Shown piece after piece: positions 47,558 through 56,445 of a DNA stretch of 64,000 nucleotides. How positions within the stretch are numbered: position 1 is the stretch's first letter; the number at the start of each line of letters is the position of its first letter. Source of the stretch: Hymenobacter mucosus (GTDB taxonomy: Bacteria; Bacteroidota; Bacteroidia; Cytophagales; Hymenobacteraceae); the NCBI RefSeq assembly GCF_900188255.1, contig NZ_FZNS01000011.1, positions 54,310 to 118,309 on the forward strand, written 5' to 3'. The notes beneath the pieces are model-generated. The model had not been told where the DNA came from and did no database searches. It saw only the letters and a list, made by a program, of their open reading frames with translations. Made by a program: the position numbers and the translations under genes.

Positions 47558-48364
47558 ATGAGCGAAGCAACTAAGAACATCAAAGAGCCGGTTCGTAAGA
47601 CTAAAGTGGAGAGCTTTGACATCTCGCGCTCCGACGAGACGCTGCACTTGGCGACGGACCTTGCTAAATTCATCAAAGACAACAAGCTCAGCACTACGGT
47701 GCAGGGTAAAGAGTTCGTAAACGTGGAAGGCTGGCAGTACGCTGGTTCGCGCTTAGGTATTGTGCCCATCGTGGACCATGTCATCAACGTTTCGACGGAG
47801 CAAGAAATTAAGTACCAGGCCAAGGTGACCCTGTTCGACATGAAGTCGGGCCACACGGTAGGTGCGGGCTTCGCAATCTGTTCCAATAAAGAGCAGGGCA
47901 AGAAGTTCTACCAGGAGTTTGCCATTATGAGTATGGCGCAGACGCGTGCCATCGGCAAAGCATACCGTAATATCCTGGCTTGGATTATCCGGGCGGCGGG
48001 TTACGAGCCTACTCCAGCTGAGGAGATGGAGTATGGTGGCAACACGCCCACCGTTCAGCCTGCCATGACGGTAGCACCAGCTGCTACTCCAGCCCCGGCA
48101 GCGGCCGAAGCTCCGGCTGCTATGAAAGCAGTGCCTGCTGAGCCCGTAGCGGTAGTAGCAGAGACTCCTGCTCCATCCTACGCTTCGGCTTCGCAGAAAG
48201 AAGAAATCATTCGCTTGCTGAACCATCCGGTCATCACGCGCCCAGAGAAAACCAAGATGCTGTTAAACATCAACCGTTTGGATGAGGAGCGCGCTACGCA
48301 AGCCATTGCCAAGCTTAAGAAAGCTATTGATGATCGTGAGAACGGTCAATCGGCGGCGGCCTAA
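47558..48364 (+). CDS. Single-strand annealing protein-like, 268 aa
   Basis: Residues about 25-155 have a pattern seen in phage recombination proteins near the ERF/Sak group: EFVNVEGWQYAGSRLGIVP, EIKYQAKVTLFDMKSGHTVG, then AIMSMAQTRAIGKAYRNILA and GYEPTPAEEM. An Ala/Pro-rich linker (160-210) leads to a small helical C-terminal domain (SQKEEIIRLLNHPVITRPEK), common at the ends of annealing proteins. It stands alone on the host side between terminators. Family placement is tentative; a DNA repair or natural competence role is possible. Confidence 0.45.
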   Translation: MSEATKNIKEPVRKTKVESFDISRSDETLHLATDLAKFIKDNKLSTTVQGKEFVNVEGWQYAGSRLGIVPIVDHVINVSTEQEIKYQAKVTLFDMKSGHTVGAGFAICSNKEQGKKFYQEFAIMSMAQTRAIGKAYRNILAWIIRAAGYEPTPAEEMEYGGNTPTVQPAMTVAPAATPAPAAAEAPAAMKAVPAEPVAVVAETPAPSYASASQKEEIIRLLNHPVITRPEKTKMLLNINRLDEERATQAIAKLKKAIDDRENGQSAAA

Positions 48365-48387
48365 GGTTACTGCGCTTACTGGTGATG

Positions 48388-48421
48388 AAAGCCTGACTTC
48401 TATTGAAGTCAGGCTTTTTTA
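48388..48421 (+). terminator. Intrinsic terminator
   Basis: AAAGCCTGACTTC (48388-48400), loop TATT, GAAGTCAGGCTTT (48405-48417), then T-run. It closes the annealing-protein-like gene and overlaps the end of the convergent gene. Confidence 0.9.
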
Positions 48422-48976
48422 TTGTCTGTCATTTCTTCTGTTCTGCCCATACACAGAACCGCTCATAAGCCGAGCTTTGAGGGCTTCGGCCAGGGGCGCT
48501 GTAGTGCGGTGTTCTTGCAGTAGCTCTACCAGCTGGTGGGTGTTTTGTACGGGAGCACCTATGGAATTGGGCGAATGAAACTGGGCGCCTTGCAACCAGC
48601 TACAGGCCGTAGCTGTGTCAGTGAAGCGCACCACAACAGGCGATGCTAAATTACCTAATGCTATATCGGTGTAGCACTGAGCACTCATGCTCGGGGAGTT
48701 CACCCAGGCAATAAACTTAATGCCACCCACTGCCACATAAGGCAAATACTCGTTGGCCAACCACGATGACACCTCGGCACTCATACTCAGTACATTGGTG
48801 TTGTCGTTGATAATTTTCGTGTATTGTCCCTGTAAAACGTAGTAGGCTAAGGTAGTGCAGCACTTTTGAGCCCGCGCTAGGGTAAGATGTCCGTGCCAGT
48901 CAGCATAGAGCCACTGGTTGTCCACATCGAGATAGATGGAAATAGCCGACGTTTCAGTAAGTAGCTGTAGACTCAT
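48419..48976 (-). CDS. SpoIIAA-like (STAS-type) hypothetical protein, 185 aa
   Basis: 185 residues. The first 130 show the alternating strand-helix pattern of SpoIIAA-like proteins common in Hymenobacter: QWLYADWHGHLTLARAQKCC, YTKIINDNTNVL, WLANEYLPYVAVGGIKFIAW, VVRFTDTATACSWLQ. The C-terminus is a helical tail. It may be a regulatory or membrane-binding protein; no partner is encoded nearby. Convergent with the preceding gene. Confidence 0.55.
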   Translation of the reverse strand: MSLQLLTETSAISIYLDVDNQWLYADWHGHLTLARAQKCCTTLAYYVLQGQYTKIINDNTNVLSMSAEVSSWLANEYLPYVAVGGIKFIAWVNSPSMSAQCYTDIALGNLASPVVVRFTDTATACSWLQGAQFHSPNSIGAPVQNTHQLVELLQEHRTTAPLAEALKARLMSGSVYGQNRRNDRQ

Positions 48977-49254
48977 GGGCTACGGGTGACCAGGTTGTGG
49001 AAAAGAAAAGGAGTGCGGAACTAGCAATACACCTGCAAAACAGCATCTAAGCAGGGTAAGCTGGACAACAATATATAGATGAGTTAATAAATATAAAACT
49101 AAATAACCTTGATTTATTTCTATTCAGATAAGGCACACACAGTACCGAGCACTTACAAAATTCAACACAGTACCCTGCCGCGGCTTTTAATGGCTGAGTC
49201 TGACTTGTAGCACAACCGTAGCGGAGGCAGGCGGCATAGTAGTAGTCCTGTCGG

Positions 49255-49286
49255 TTGCGGTTTACGCTAAGGCGGCGTTACCTTCG
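49255..49286 (+). promoter_or_regulatory. Promoter of recQ
   Basis: TTG (49255-49257), 21 bp, then TACCTTCG (49279-49286), a close fit to the Bacteroidota -33/-7 pair. The remaining AT-rich gap 48977-49254 shows no gene. Confidence 0.55.
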
Positions 49287-49311
49287 TAGTCCTCATATCT
49301 TGCGCACTGCC

Positions 49312-51231
49312 TTGTTACCTGCTACCGACGATATTTTGCACGTGCTGCGCCAAACCTGGGGGCACACTCAGTTTCGCCCGCTGCAAGAGGATATTATCCG
49401 GGCGGTGCTGGCGGGGCAGGATACGCTGGCACTGCTACCAACGGGCGGCGGCAAGAGCATTTGTTTTCAGGTGCCCGCGCTGGCGCGGGACGGTTTATGC
49501 CTAGTTGTCTCGCCCCTGATTGCGCTGATGAAGGACCAGGTTGAAAACCTGCGTAAGCGTGGTATCAGGGCCGAAGCTGTGTACGCGGGCATGAGCCACC
49601 AGGAAATCGACCAGACCCTGGACAATTGCGTGTACGGGCCAGTGAAATTCCTGTACGTGAGTCCTGAGCGCCTGCTGACGGATATATTCCGGGCCCGAGT
49701 GGCTAAAATGAAGGTCCGCTTGCTGGCCATTGACGAGGCCCACTGCCTATCCCAGTGGGGCTACGATTTTCGCCCGCCCTACCTGCGTATTCAGGAACTG
49801 CGGGAGCTGCTGCCCGGCGTGCCCTGCATTGCCCTTACGGCTACGGCCACCGAGCAGGTGCGCGCCGACATTGTGGAGAAGCTGCAATTTGGCCCCTCGT
49901 ACCAGGTATTTCAGCAGAGCTTTGCGCGGCCCAATCTGTCTTACTCTGTGCTGAGTACCGAAGACAAGCTCAAGCGCCTCCTAGAGGTAGTGCGCGGGGT
50001 AGGGGTTGACAAAACCAGCATTGTGTATGCGCGCACGCGCCGCCAAACGGAGGAAGCGGCTACGTATCTGCGGCAACAAGGGATAGGGGCGGCTCCCTAC
50101 CATGCCGGCTTGCCCAGTGAGCAGCGCACCCGCACTCAGCAGGATTGGATGCAAAACAAAACGCGCTGCATAGTAGCCACCAATGCCTTCGGGATGGGTA
50201 TTGATAAGCCCGATGTGCGCTTGGTAGTTCACCTCGACGCCCCCGACAACTTGGAGGCGTACTATCAGGAAGCAGGCCGCGCGGGCCGCGACGAGAAGTA
50301 CGCCTTTGCGGTGCTACTGCAAGGGCCCAACGATGCCGACGAGCTGCGCCGCCGCACCCAGCAGGCCCACCCGCCCCTCGATACCGTGCGCCGTGTGTAT
50401 CAGGCCCTGGCCAATTTTTCCCGCACTGCCCTGGGCGGCGGCGAGTTAGTTGCCTTTGATTTCGACCTTCAGCAATTTGCCGAAACCTACCGCATTAAGG
50501 CCCTAGATGCCCATAATAGTTTGCGCACCTTAGAGCGAGAAGGATTTGTGCAGCTGAATGAGGCGGTCAATAACCCCGCCCGCGTCCACATCCCCATTGA
50601 CCACACCGACCTGTACCGCTTTCAGGTTGCCAACGCCCAGCACGATCAACTCATCAAGAGTCTGCTACGCTTCAATGGGGGAGAGTTGTTTGCGGGCTTC
50701 CAGCGGATTTCGGAAAACAGCCTAGCCCAACATCTGCGCCTGAGTGTGGTAGATGTGCGCAAGATGCTCGTGTTCCTGCACCGGTCCGGCATCATCCAGT
50801 ATCAGCCCAAGCACGAGTCACCCCAGGCCTTGTTCACTACTCCCCGCTTCGATGCCGACAAGCTACCCCTGGATCAGAAGCGTCTTACCCAGGCCCGAGA
50901 ACTGGCCAGCCACAAAACCGAGTCGGTGATTCGGTACGCGGCGGGAGGGCGCTGCCGCCAGCAACTGCTGCTCGAATACTTTGGGGAACTGGATGCGCCT
51001 GCCTGCAATGTGTGCGACTACTGCCTGGCGCAGAAAAAAGCCCGGCAGGAGGCGGCCCCGGTACCGGAACTGCGGGAGCAAGTGCTGCAACTAGTAAAGG
51101 CAACACCTCAAACACCCCGGGAGGTGCTCACGCAGTTTGCGCCAGGGCAGGCGCAAGCCGTTACCGGGCTGCTGCGAGAACTAGTAGACTTGGGCGAGCT
51201 GCGCTACGCGGCTGATGGCCGGCTGGGGTAG
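49312..51231 (+). CDS. recQ: RecQ-family ATP-dependent DNA helicase
   Basis: About 639 residues. Unwinds DNA in recombination repair. Motifs: QFRPLQEDIIRAVLAG (Q and I), LLPTGGGKS (Walker A), DEAHCLSQWGYDFRP (motif II and aromatic loop), LTATAT, VYARTRRQTEEAATYL, VATNAFGMGIDKPDVR and YQEAGRAGRD. The zinc part has R-C-R-Q-Q-L-L-L-E-Y-F-G and CNVCDYC; a winged helix and a short tail follow. No ATG fits. TTG at 49312 is preferred because a promoter covers 49255-49286; TTG at 49300 is possible. Confidence 0.9.
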   Translation: MLPATDDILHVLRQTWGHTQFRPLQEDIIRAVLAGQDTLALLPTGGGKSICFQVPALARDGLCLVVSPLIALMKDQVENLRKRGIRAEAVYAGMSHQEIDQTLDNCVYGPVKFLYVSPERLLTDIFRARVAKMKVRLLAIDEAHCLSQWGYDFRPPYLRIQELRELLPGVPCIALTATATEQVRADIVEKLQFGPSYQVFQQSFARPNLSYSVLSTEDKLKRLLEVVRGVGVDKTSIVYARTRRQTEEAATYLRQQGIGAAPYHAGLPSEQRTRTQQDWMQNKTRCIVATNAFGMGIDKPDVRLVVHLDAPDNLEAYYQEAGRAGRDEKYAFAVLLQGPNDADELRRRTQQAHPPLDTVRRVYQALANFSRTALGGGELVAFDFDLQQFAETYRIKALDAHNSLRTLEREGFVQLNEAVNNPARVHIPIDHTDLYRFQVANAQHDQLIKSLLRFNGGELFAGFQRISENSLAQHLRLSVVDVRKMLVFLHRSGIIQYQPKHESPQALFTTPRFDADKLPLDQKRLTQARELASHKTESVIRYAAGGRCRQQLLLEYFGELDAPACNVCDYCLAQKKARQEAAPVPELREQVLQLVKATPQTPREVLTQFAPGQAQAVTGLLRELVDLGELRYAADGRLG

Positions 51232-51458
51232 CAAACACCGGGTAGTGAAGAGCTGAAAAGCGAACCAAAGTGCGCGGATAAAAGCAAGAGTTGGACAGTT
51301 GAGCTTGTAGCACAATGCCAGGAAGAAGTGTTGCTTAAACTGCTCCCCTTATTGGGTAGGAGTGCGGCTACCCCCGCCTGAATGAGTAGTTTTACCCTAG
51401 GCATGGTCTTGCCTGCCCTTCTTTTACGGGCTTGTTTACTCGGCTTCGTCCGCTGCGC

Positions 51459-52727
51459 ATGACTACACCCATTCTCATTATTCTGATTGGTTTTCTAATC
51501 TTTCTGGGTCATTACCTGGCCCAACTATTCGACCGTACCAGAATCCCCGACGTGGTGGGGTTGCTGCTGGTAGGAATCCTATTAGGACCGGTTTTCCATC
51601 TCATAAATCCTGCGGCGTTTGGGCAGGCGGGGCGCGTGTTTTCCAACGTAGTGCTGGTCTTCATTCTCTTTGAAAGTGGGCTGGAAGTGCGCTTTGAGCA
51701 GCTTCGGTCGGCATTTCGCGGCACCCTGGGGCTTACCACGCTCAACTTCATTATGACGACGCTGCTAGTGGCAATCCTGGCGCAGATCTTCGGCGGACTA
51801 GATTTCTTGAGTTCCTTCATTCTGGGCAGCATTCTGGGAGGCACGTCTTCGGCGGTGGTTACCACGCTGGCTCGTAAGGTGGATATCCTACCGCAAACTT
51901 CTACTACCCTGGTAATGGAGTCGGCCCTGAGCGACGTGTTTACGCTAGCCGTGCCCATTGCCTTAATCAGCTTTTACACCGGCTCCTCGTTCAACGTAGC
52001 CACCCTGTTCACCCAGATTCTCTCTTCCCTGATAGTTGCCATTCTCGCGGGTATCGCAACAGGCTACCTATGGTCGGTGCTGCTGAACCGGGTGCCTACG
52101 CTGCTCAAGACGCGGTTTTCCACGCCGGCCTTTGTGTTTATCCTGTACGGCTTGGTAGAGATGATGCAGTTTAGTGGCCCCATTGCGGTGCTGTTCTTCA
52201 GCATTACCCTCGGCAATGTGGCGCTGCTGCGGCCCTGGGGGCTGGGCCGCTTCTTGCCCCAGCCTACCGAGCACGTGGAGCTAACGGCCATGGAAAAAGA
52301 CTTCTTCGCGGAAATCGTATTCCTGTTGCGCACCTTCTTCTTTGTGTACGTGGGCATGTCCATCGTACTGGATAACTGGCAGCTTATTGCCCTGGGTGTG
52401 GGCATGACGGTGCTGCTGTTTCTGGTGCGCATTCCCGTGGTACTCGCCACCACCGACCTGCGTACCCCCCAGTTCGACATGGCCTTTATGAGCGTGATGA
52501 TTCCCAAGGGACTCGGGGCCGCTGTGCTAGCTACCCTGCCTTCTCAGCGCGGTGTACCCAGTGGCCCGGCCATCCAGACCATCACGTTTGCGGTTATTAT
52601 GGCTACCACCGTGCTGTGTACCATCCTGTTTTTTCTGGTGGAAAAGCGCCGTATTCTGGGGTTCTATGCCCTGTTCTTTGGCCGAAACCGCCCACTAGAC
52701 GCCGCCAGCTCAGCACCCCAGCAGTAG
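51459..52727 (+). CDS. Cation/proton antiporter, CPA family
   Basis: 422 residues from the ATG at 51459. About twelve membrane helices; FDRTRIPDVVGLLLVGILLG at the start and LGSILGGTSSAVVTTLARKV in the core are typical of NhaP/Kef-type antiporters. ESALSDVFTLAVPIALI carries the conserved acidic residue (D) of the transport site. The protein exchanges H+ for Na+ or K+ across the inner membrane; ion preference is not readable. No C-terminal TrkA domain. Confidence 0.87.
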   Translation: MTTPILIILIGFLIFLGHYLAQLFDRTRIPDVVGLLLVGILLGPVFHLINPAAFGQAGRVFSNVVLVFILFESGLEVRFEQLRSAFRGTLGLTTLNFIMTTLLVAILAQIFGGLDFLSSFILGSILGGTSSAVVTTLARKVDILPQTSTTLVMESALSDVFTLAVPIALISFYTGSSFNVATLFTQILSSLIVAILAGIATGYLWSVLLNRVPTLLKTRFSTPAFVFILYGLVEMMQFSGPIAVLFFSITLGNVALLRPWGLGRFLPQPTEHVELTAMEKDFFAEIVFLLRTFFFVYVGMSIVLDNWQLIALGVGMTVLLFLVRIPVVLATTDLRTPQFDMAFMSVMIPKGLGAAVLATLPSQRGVPSGPAIQTITFAVIMATTVLCTILFFLVEKRRILGFYALFFGRNRPLDAASSAPQQ

Positions 52728-52775
52728 AAAAGCCTAGCCAGAGATACGGAGCTTGTCAGCTAGGCCTAGGTACCA

Positions 52776-52828
52776 ACACAAGCGCCCCGGCTACTCTCAC
52801 TTGAAGAGTAACCAGGGCGCTTGTGTTA
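52776..52828. terminator. Bidirectional terminator between convergent genes
   Basis: AACACAAGCGCCC (52776-52788) and GGGCGCTTGTGTT (52816-52828) form a 13-bp stem, with a further inner stem (TACTCT/AGAGTA). It serves the antiporter and the DJ-1-family gene. Confidence 0.75.
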
Positions 52829-52841
52829 CGAAACGCGGGGC

Positions 52842-53522
52842 CTACTTGCGTAGTAGCTTAAGCAGTTCCTCGGCGGCAGGCTCCGAAGAAGCGGGGTTTT
52901 GGCCGGTAATGAGGTTATCGGTCCGTACCACGTAGGGTTGCCAGTCGGCTACTTTGGAGTAGATGCCGCCGGCATTTTTCAGTTCATCTTCCACCAGAAA
53001 GGGCACAATGTCGGAGAGCTGCACGGCATCCTCTTCGGTGTTGGTAAAGCCGGTTACGGATTTACCTTTCACGAGCAAAGAACCATCGGGAGCCTTCACG
53101 TGGCGCAGAACTCCGGGCGCGTGGCACACGGCCGCCACGGGCTTGCCGGCAGCGTACATCTCCTCAAGCAAGGCAATAGAGGTAGGGTCCTCGGCTAGGT
53201 CCCAGAGCGGACCGTGGCCACCGGGGTAAAACACGGCGTCGTAGTCGGCTACTGCAATGGTGTTGAGCGCAACGGTAGTAGCAAGGGCCTGCTGGGCCTC
53301 CGCGTCCTGCTTGAAGCGTAGGGTAGCTTCCGTTTGGGCGCTGGGGTCGTCGCTTTTGGGGTCCAGGGGTGGTTGGCCGCCTTTAGGAGAAGCCAGGGTA
53401 AGGGTGGCGCCAGCCTCTTTAAATACATAGTACGGAGCAGCAAATTCTTCCAGCCAGAAGCCGGTTTTCTTGCCTGTGTTGCCGAGCTGATCATGAGAAG
53501 TCAGCACCAATAGAATACGCAT
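52842..53522 (-). CDS. DJ-1/PfpI (Hsp31-like) family protein, 226 aa
   Basis: Class I glutamine amidotransferase-like fold. The nucleophile elbow AAVCHAPGVL gives C133 and H134. GFWLEEFAAPYYVF supplies the conserved Glu; YDAVFYPGGHGPLWDLAED is the oxyanion loop. This subgroup includes glyoxalase III/chaperone Hsp31-like proteins that detoxify methylglyoxal or repair glycated proteins. 226 residues is normal. It lies in a small minus-strand stress-type group with the monooxygenase-like and oxidoreductase genes. Confidence 0.85.
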   Translation of the reverse strand: MRILLVLTSHDQLGNTGKKTGFWLEEFAAPYYVFKEAGATLTLASPKGGQPPLDPKSDDPSAQTEATLRFKQDAEAQQALATTVALNTIAVADYDAVFYPGGHGPLWDLAEDPTSIALLEEMYAAGKPVAAVCHAPGVLRHVKAPDGSLLVKGKSVTGFTNTEEDAVQLSDIVPFLVEDELKNAGGIYSKVADWQPYVVRTDNLITGQNPASSEPAAEELLKLLRK

Positions 53523-53570
53523 GGTAGGAGAGGTTGAGGTGGGTATAAAGAGGGCGAAAAAGAAGGGCCC

Positions 53571-53879
53571 CTACGCCAAAAGTTTGTAGAGCGTCACCTT
53601 GCGCTCAGTAAGCAAGGGCACAATTTGAGTTGCTACCAGTTCTTTGTAATGGGCAGAGGCCACATGCGCTTCCAGGGCCGCCTGGTTGGCATACTGCTCA
53701 TAGAACAGGAAGTGCGTCGGATCTTTGGGGTCCTGGTGGCCTACGTACTGTAGGTTGCCAGGCTCGTTGGCGCGCACCGCGGCCGCAGCTTGCTGCATCA
53801 GCTGGCGCACGGTTTCGGAATGTTCAGGCTGCGTGCGCCATTCGGCGGCTACGCAAACCACATCGGCTTGATTGGTCAT
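53571..53879 (-). CDS. Antibiotic biosynthesis monooxygenase-like protein, 102 aa
   Basis: The ABM ferredoxin-like fold: VVCVAAEWRTQPEHSETVRQ, LMQQAAAAVRANEPGNLQYV, HFLFYEQYANQAALEAHVAS and HYKELVATQIVPLL. Small cofactor-free oxygenases or quinol-related stress proteins of the YgiN type share it. The start is the ATG at 53879; a longer reading adds 10 residues with no support. Likely dimeric and cytoplasmic. Confidence 0.8.
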   Translation of the reverse strand: MTNQADVVCVAAEWRTQPEHSETVRQLMQQAAAAVRANEPGNLQYVGHQDPKDPTHFLFYEQYANQAALEAHVASAHYKELVATQIVPLLTERKVTLYKLLA

Positions 53880-53984
53880 GGGAAGAAGGATGTACGTCCG
53901 CTGTAGCAAGCGAGTTTAAACCTAATAAACCGTTGATGACAAGGTTATAGGTGCAGGCCTAGTCCGCAGCAGAGAGTTCGGCTG

Positions 53985-54980
53985 TTAGGCAACTTTTACA
54001 ATCGCTTTACCGGTGTTTTCGCCTTTAAACAGGCCAAGGAAAGCCGTCGGAATCTGGTCGAAGCCTTCGGTTACGGTTTCCTCGAATTGTAGCTTGCCTT
54101 GTTGGTACCACTCCGTAAGTTGGCGAGTACCTTCGGGCCACTGCGTATAGTAGTCGCTCACAATAAATCCTTGCAGCTTTGTGCTAGTCTTGAGCAGCTT
54201 GCCTTCGGGGCGTGGCCCTACAGGAGCTTGGGCGTCGTTGTAGCTTGAAATCTGACCGCAAAGAGCAATGCGCGCGTGTTTGTTGAGTAGGTCGTACACG
54301 GCATCCGTGATGGCGCCGCCCACGTTGTCGAAGTAGCAATCTACTCCGTTGGGCGCGGCGGCGGCTAGAGCCTCCGGGATGTTGGCCGTTTTGTAGTTAA
54401 TGGCCTCATCGAAGCCCAACTGCTTGAGGTAGGCCACCTTCTCGTCGGAGCCGGCCGTGCCAATTACGCGGGCCCCTTTAATTTTGGCAAGCTGCCCTAC
54501 TACGAGGCCCACTGCACCAGCCGCACCAGATACAACAACCGTTTCGCCGGGCTTGGGCTGGCAAATGTCGAGTAGACCGAAATAGGCAGTTAGCCCCGGC
54601 ATGCCAAGTAAGCCCAAATAGTAGCTAGGTGGCGCCTGGTCCGCCGGAATCTGCTGGAGGCCCTTGCCGTCTGATAGTATGTACTGCTGCCAGGGCAAAT
54701 TGCCTACAACCAGACTGCCTATGGGCAAGGTATCAAGCTGGCTTTCTACAACTTCTGCCACCACGCCCCCCGCAATAGGCTGGCCTACCTCGAAGGGGGC
54801 TACGTACGATTTGCCTTCGTTCATGCGCCCCCGCATGTAGGGGTCAACGGATACATACCGCGTTTTTAGCAGTACGTGGTCAGCGGTGAGCGGAAGCGTT
54901 TCTGTGGTTTCAAAGCGGAAGTTCTCCGCCGAAGGCGTGCCAGTTGGGCGACTAGCGAGCAGGATGGTTTTGTTTTGCAT
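53985..54980 (-). CDS. NADP-dependent oxidoreductase, MDR (CurA/PTGR) family
   Basis: 331 residues from the ATG at 54980. Zinc-free medium-chain dehydrogenase/reductase: N-terminal KTILLASRPTGTPSAENF, VSVDPYMRGRMNEGKSYV, nucleotide-binding GETVVVSGAAGAVGLVVGQL and VDCYFDNVGGAITDAVYDLL, then GRIALCGQIS-type strand. These enzymes reduce the double bond of alkenals and enones with NADPH and protect against lipid peroxidation products. That fits its neighbours Ohr/OhrR and the DJ-1 protein. Confidence 0.88.
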   Translation of the reverse strand: MQNKTILLASRPTGTPSAENFRFETTETLPLTADHVLLKTRYVSVDPYMRGRMNEGKSYVAPFEVGQPIAGGVVAEVVESQLDTLPIGSLVVGNLPWQQYILSDGKGLQQIPADQAPPSYYLGLLGMPGLTAYFGLLDICQPKPGETVVVSGAAGAVGLVVGQLAKIKGARVIGTAGSDEKVAYLKQLGFDEAINYKTANIPEALAAAAPNGVDCYFDNVGGAITDAVYDLLNKHARIALCGQISSYNDAQAPVGPRPEGKLLKTSTKLQGFIVSDYYTQWPEGTRQLTEWYQQGKLQFEETVTEGFDQIPTAFLGLFKGENTGKAIVKVA

Positions 54981-55003
54981 AGGGTAGGCAGGTAAAAAGA
55001 AAA

Positions 55004-55097
55004 CTGTCATTCTAAGCGGCTAGCAGGCTCTTGCGCTTAGGAGAGATGATAACCGCTCACCGGCAAGAAGGTCCTACAACTCAGCTCAGAATGACAG
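55004..55097. repeat. REP-like element with CTGTCATTCT terminal repeats
   Basis: CTGTCATTCT (55004-55013) and AGAATGACAG (55088-55097) are exact reverse complements bounding a 94-bp segment in the gap between oxidoreductase and ohr. Palindromic repeats of this style occur widely between genes in Hymenobacter and relatives. Only one copy lies in this window. Confidence 0.45.
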
Positions 55098-55177
55098 AAT
55101 TCTGGTGGTACGATAGATGCTTTTCTCTCTGCACTGGTGATCTAACCGGCCGAAGGAGAGGAAGAGCAGCGCGCGTA

Positions 55178-55615
55178 CTAAGCGGCGTTAGTCGTGGTAT
55201 TGAGGGTCACATCAATGTTGCCCTTAGTAGCGCGCGAGTAGGGGCAAATGCCGTGGGCGGCCTCCACCAGTTGCTCGGCTTGCGCTTGTTCTACGCCGGG
55301 AATGTTTACGTGCAGGTCAGCTGAAATGCCGTAGCCCCCGTCTTCTGCCTTGCCGAAACCAATGAAGGCTTCTACGGTCACTCCTTCCAGCTTTACTTTA
55401 GCTTGGCGAGCAGCTACGCCCAGAGCGCCCTCAAAGCAGGCAGCATAGCCAGCGGCAAATAGTTGCTCGGGGTTAGTCGCACCAGCTTTGCCTGGGCCAC
55501 CCATTTCCTTGGGTGTGCTCAGCTCAACGTCCAGCACGTTGTTGGCAGTAGTGATGTGTCCGTCGCGGCCACCTTTGGCCTTTGCCTGAGCGGTGAAAAT
55601 TTTCTCGATTTTCAT
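55178..55615 (-). CDS. ohr: Organic hydroperoxide resistance protein Ohr
   Basis: 145 residues, the typical Ohr length. Cysteines C60 (AAGYAACFEGALG) and C124 (AHGICPYSRATKGN) form the reactive pair; GGRDGH and NPEQLFAAGYAAC are family marks. It detoxifies organic hydroperoxides using lipoylated partners. It lies 40 bp downstream of the OhrR-like gene in the same orientation, so the two are likely cotranscribed and induced by peroxides. The start ATG at 55615 is chosen by family length. Confidence 0.92.
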   Translation of the reverse strand: MKIEKIFTAQAKAKGGRDGHITTANNVLDVELSTPKEMGGPGKAGATNPEQLFAAGYAACFEGALGVAARQAKVKLEGVTVEAFIGFGKAEDGGYGISADLHVNIPGVEQAQAEQLVEAAHGICPYSRATKGNIDVTLNTTTNAA

Positions 55616-55655
55616 GAGAAAGAGGGGATAAAGGAAAGTGAAAGAACAGCGTGGC

Positions 55656-56108
55656 CTAGGCCAGCTGGGTAAGTAGCGTATGTAGTTGCGTCCGCAAGGC
55701 CTCAAAATCGGCCTGGGGCATGTTAAGCTTAGCAAAAATCTGCTCGGGGAGCTGGCACGCCCGGGCTTGCAGGGCCTGGCCCGCCGGTAGCAGCCCAATA
55801 ATCACCGACCGCTCATCGCGTGGATCACGGCGGCGCGTAATCCAGTGCTTTTGCTCCAGGCGCTTAAGCAGGGGCGTGAGCGTACCGGAATCCAGCAGCA
55901 GTTTATCGCCCAGCTCTTTTACCGTTAGCTCCTGGTGCTCCCACAACAGCAGAAATACGAGGTACTGCGGATACGTCAGATCTAGCTCCTGAAGTAAGGG
56001 TTGGTAGGCTTTCGTAATCATGCGCGAAAGCGCATAGAGCGGAAAGCACAACTGATTTTCCAGTTGCAGCAGCGGGTTCACGGCGGTTGAGGGAATGGTA
56101 TGTGTCAT
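55656..56108 (-). CDS. ohrR: OhrR-type MarR-family peroxide sensor
   Basis: 150 residues with the MarR winged helix: LDLTYPQYLVFLLLWEHQEL, TVKELGDKLLLDSGTLTPLL, KRLEQKHWITRRRDPRDERS. LENQLCFPLYALSRM holds the reactive cysteine C21 typical of OhrR. Oxidation of this Cys by hydroperoxides releases the repressor from DNA. An OhrR-box-like site lies 43-65 bp upstream (56151-56173). It is upstream of ohr in one unit and so should control ohr and itself. Confidence 0.92.
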   Translation of the reverse strand: MTHTIPSTAVNPLLQLENQLCFPLYALSRMITKAYQPLLQELDLTYPQYLVFLLLWEHQELTVKELGDKLLLDSGTLTPLLKRLEQKHWITRRRDPRDERSVIIGLLPAGQALQARACQLPEQIFAKLNMPQADFEALRTQLHTLLTQLA

Positions 56109-56150
56109 GCTGGTTGTGCAAAGTAACCCAGTATAGTTGTGTCATGTTTG

Positions 56151-56180
56151 ATTGTGTACAATTAAATTTTGTAAAATTGT
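56151..56180. promoter_or_regulatory. OhrR-box-like operator
   Basis: TACAATTAAATTTTGTA (56157-56173) resembles the known OhrR box (TACAATT-AATTGTA) with two extra bases. ATTGT-GT-ACAAT (56151-56162) and ACAATT...AATTGT (56158-56163 with 56175-56180) overlap it. It lies upstream of the ohrR start. The rest of the gap to 56445 contains a hairpin AGAGCGAGCA/TGCTCGCTCT (56365-56410) and no gene. Confidence 0.6.
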
Positions 56181-56445
56181 TCAATAGGCTGATTATCAGA
56201 TAAAAATTATTCGCTGGTTTAGCAGATGGCCTTACTCTGCCGCGCAGTTCAGCCTCTTGCATTGCTTGTCCCTCTAAGTTAGTGGCATTCGGTACCACTC
56301 CTTCACCTTTGGCAGCTAGGCGCTAGGCATGCTTCAGCAAAACACAGCGCTATGCATTATAAGAAGAGCGAGCAGCCTAGGTAGCATACGCTGCCCAAGT
56401 TGCTCGCTCTATTGTGCGGCGCAGGCCCAGAAAGCCCGGGCAGTG

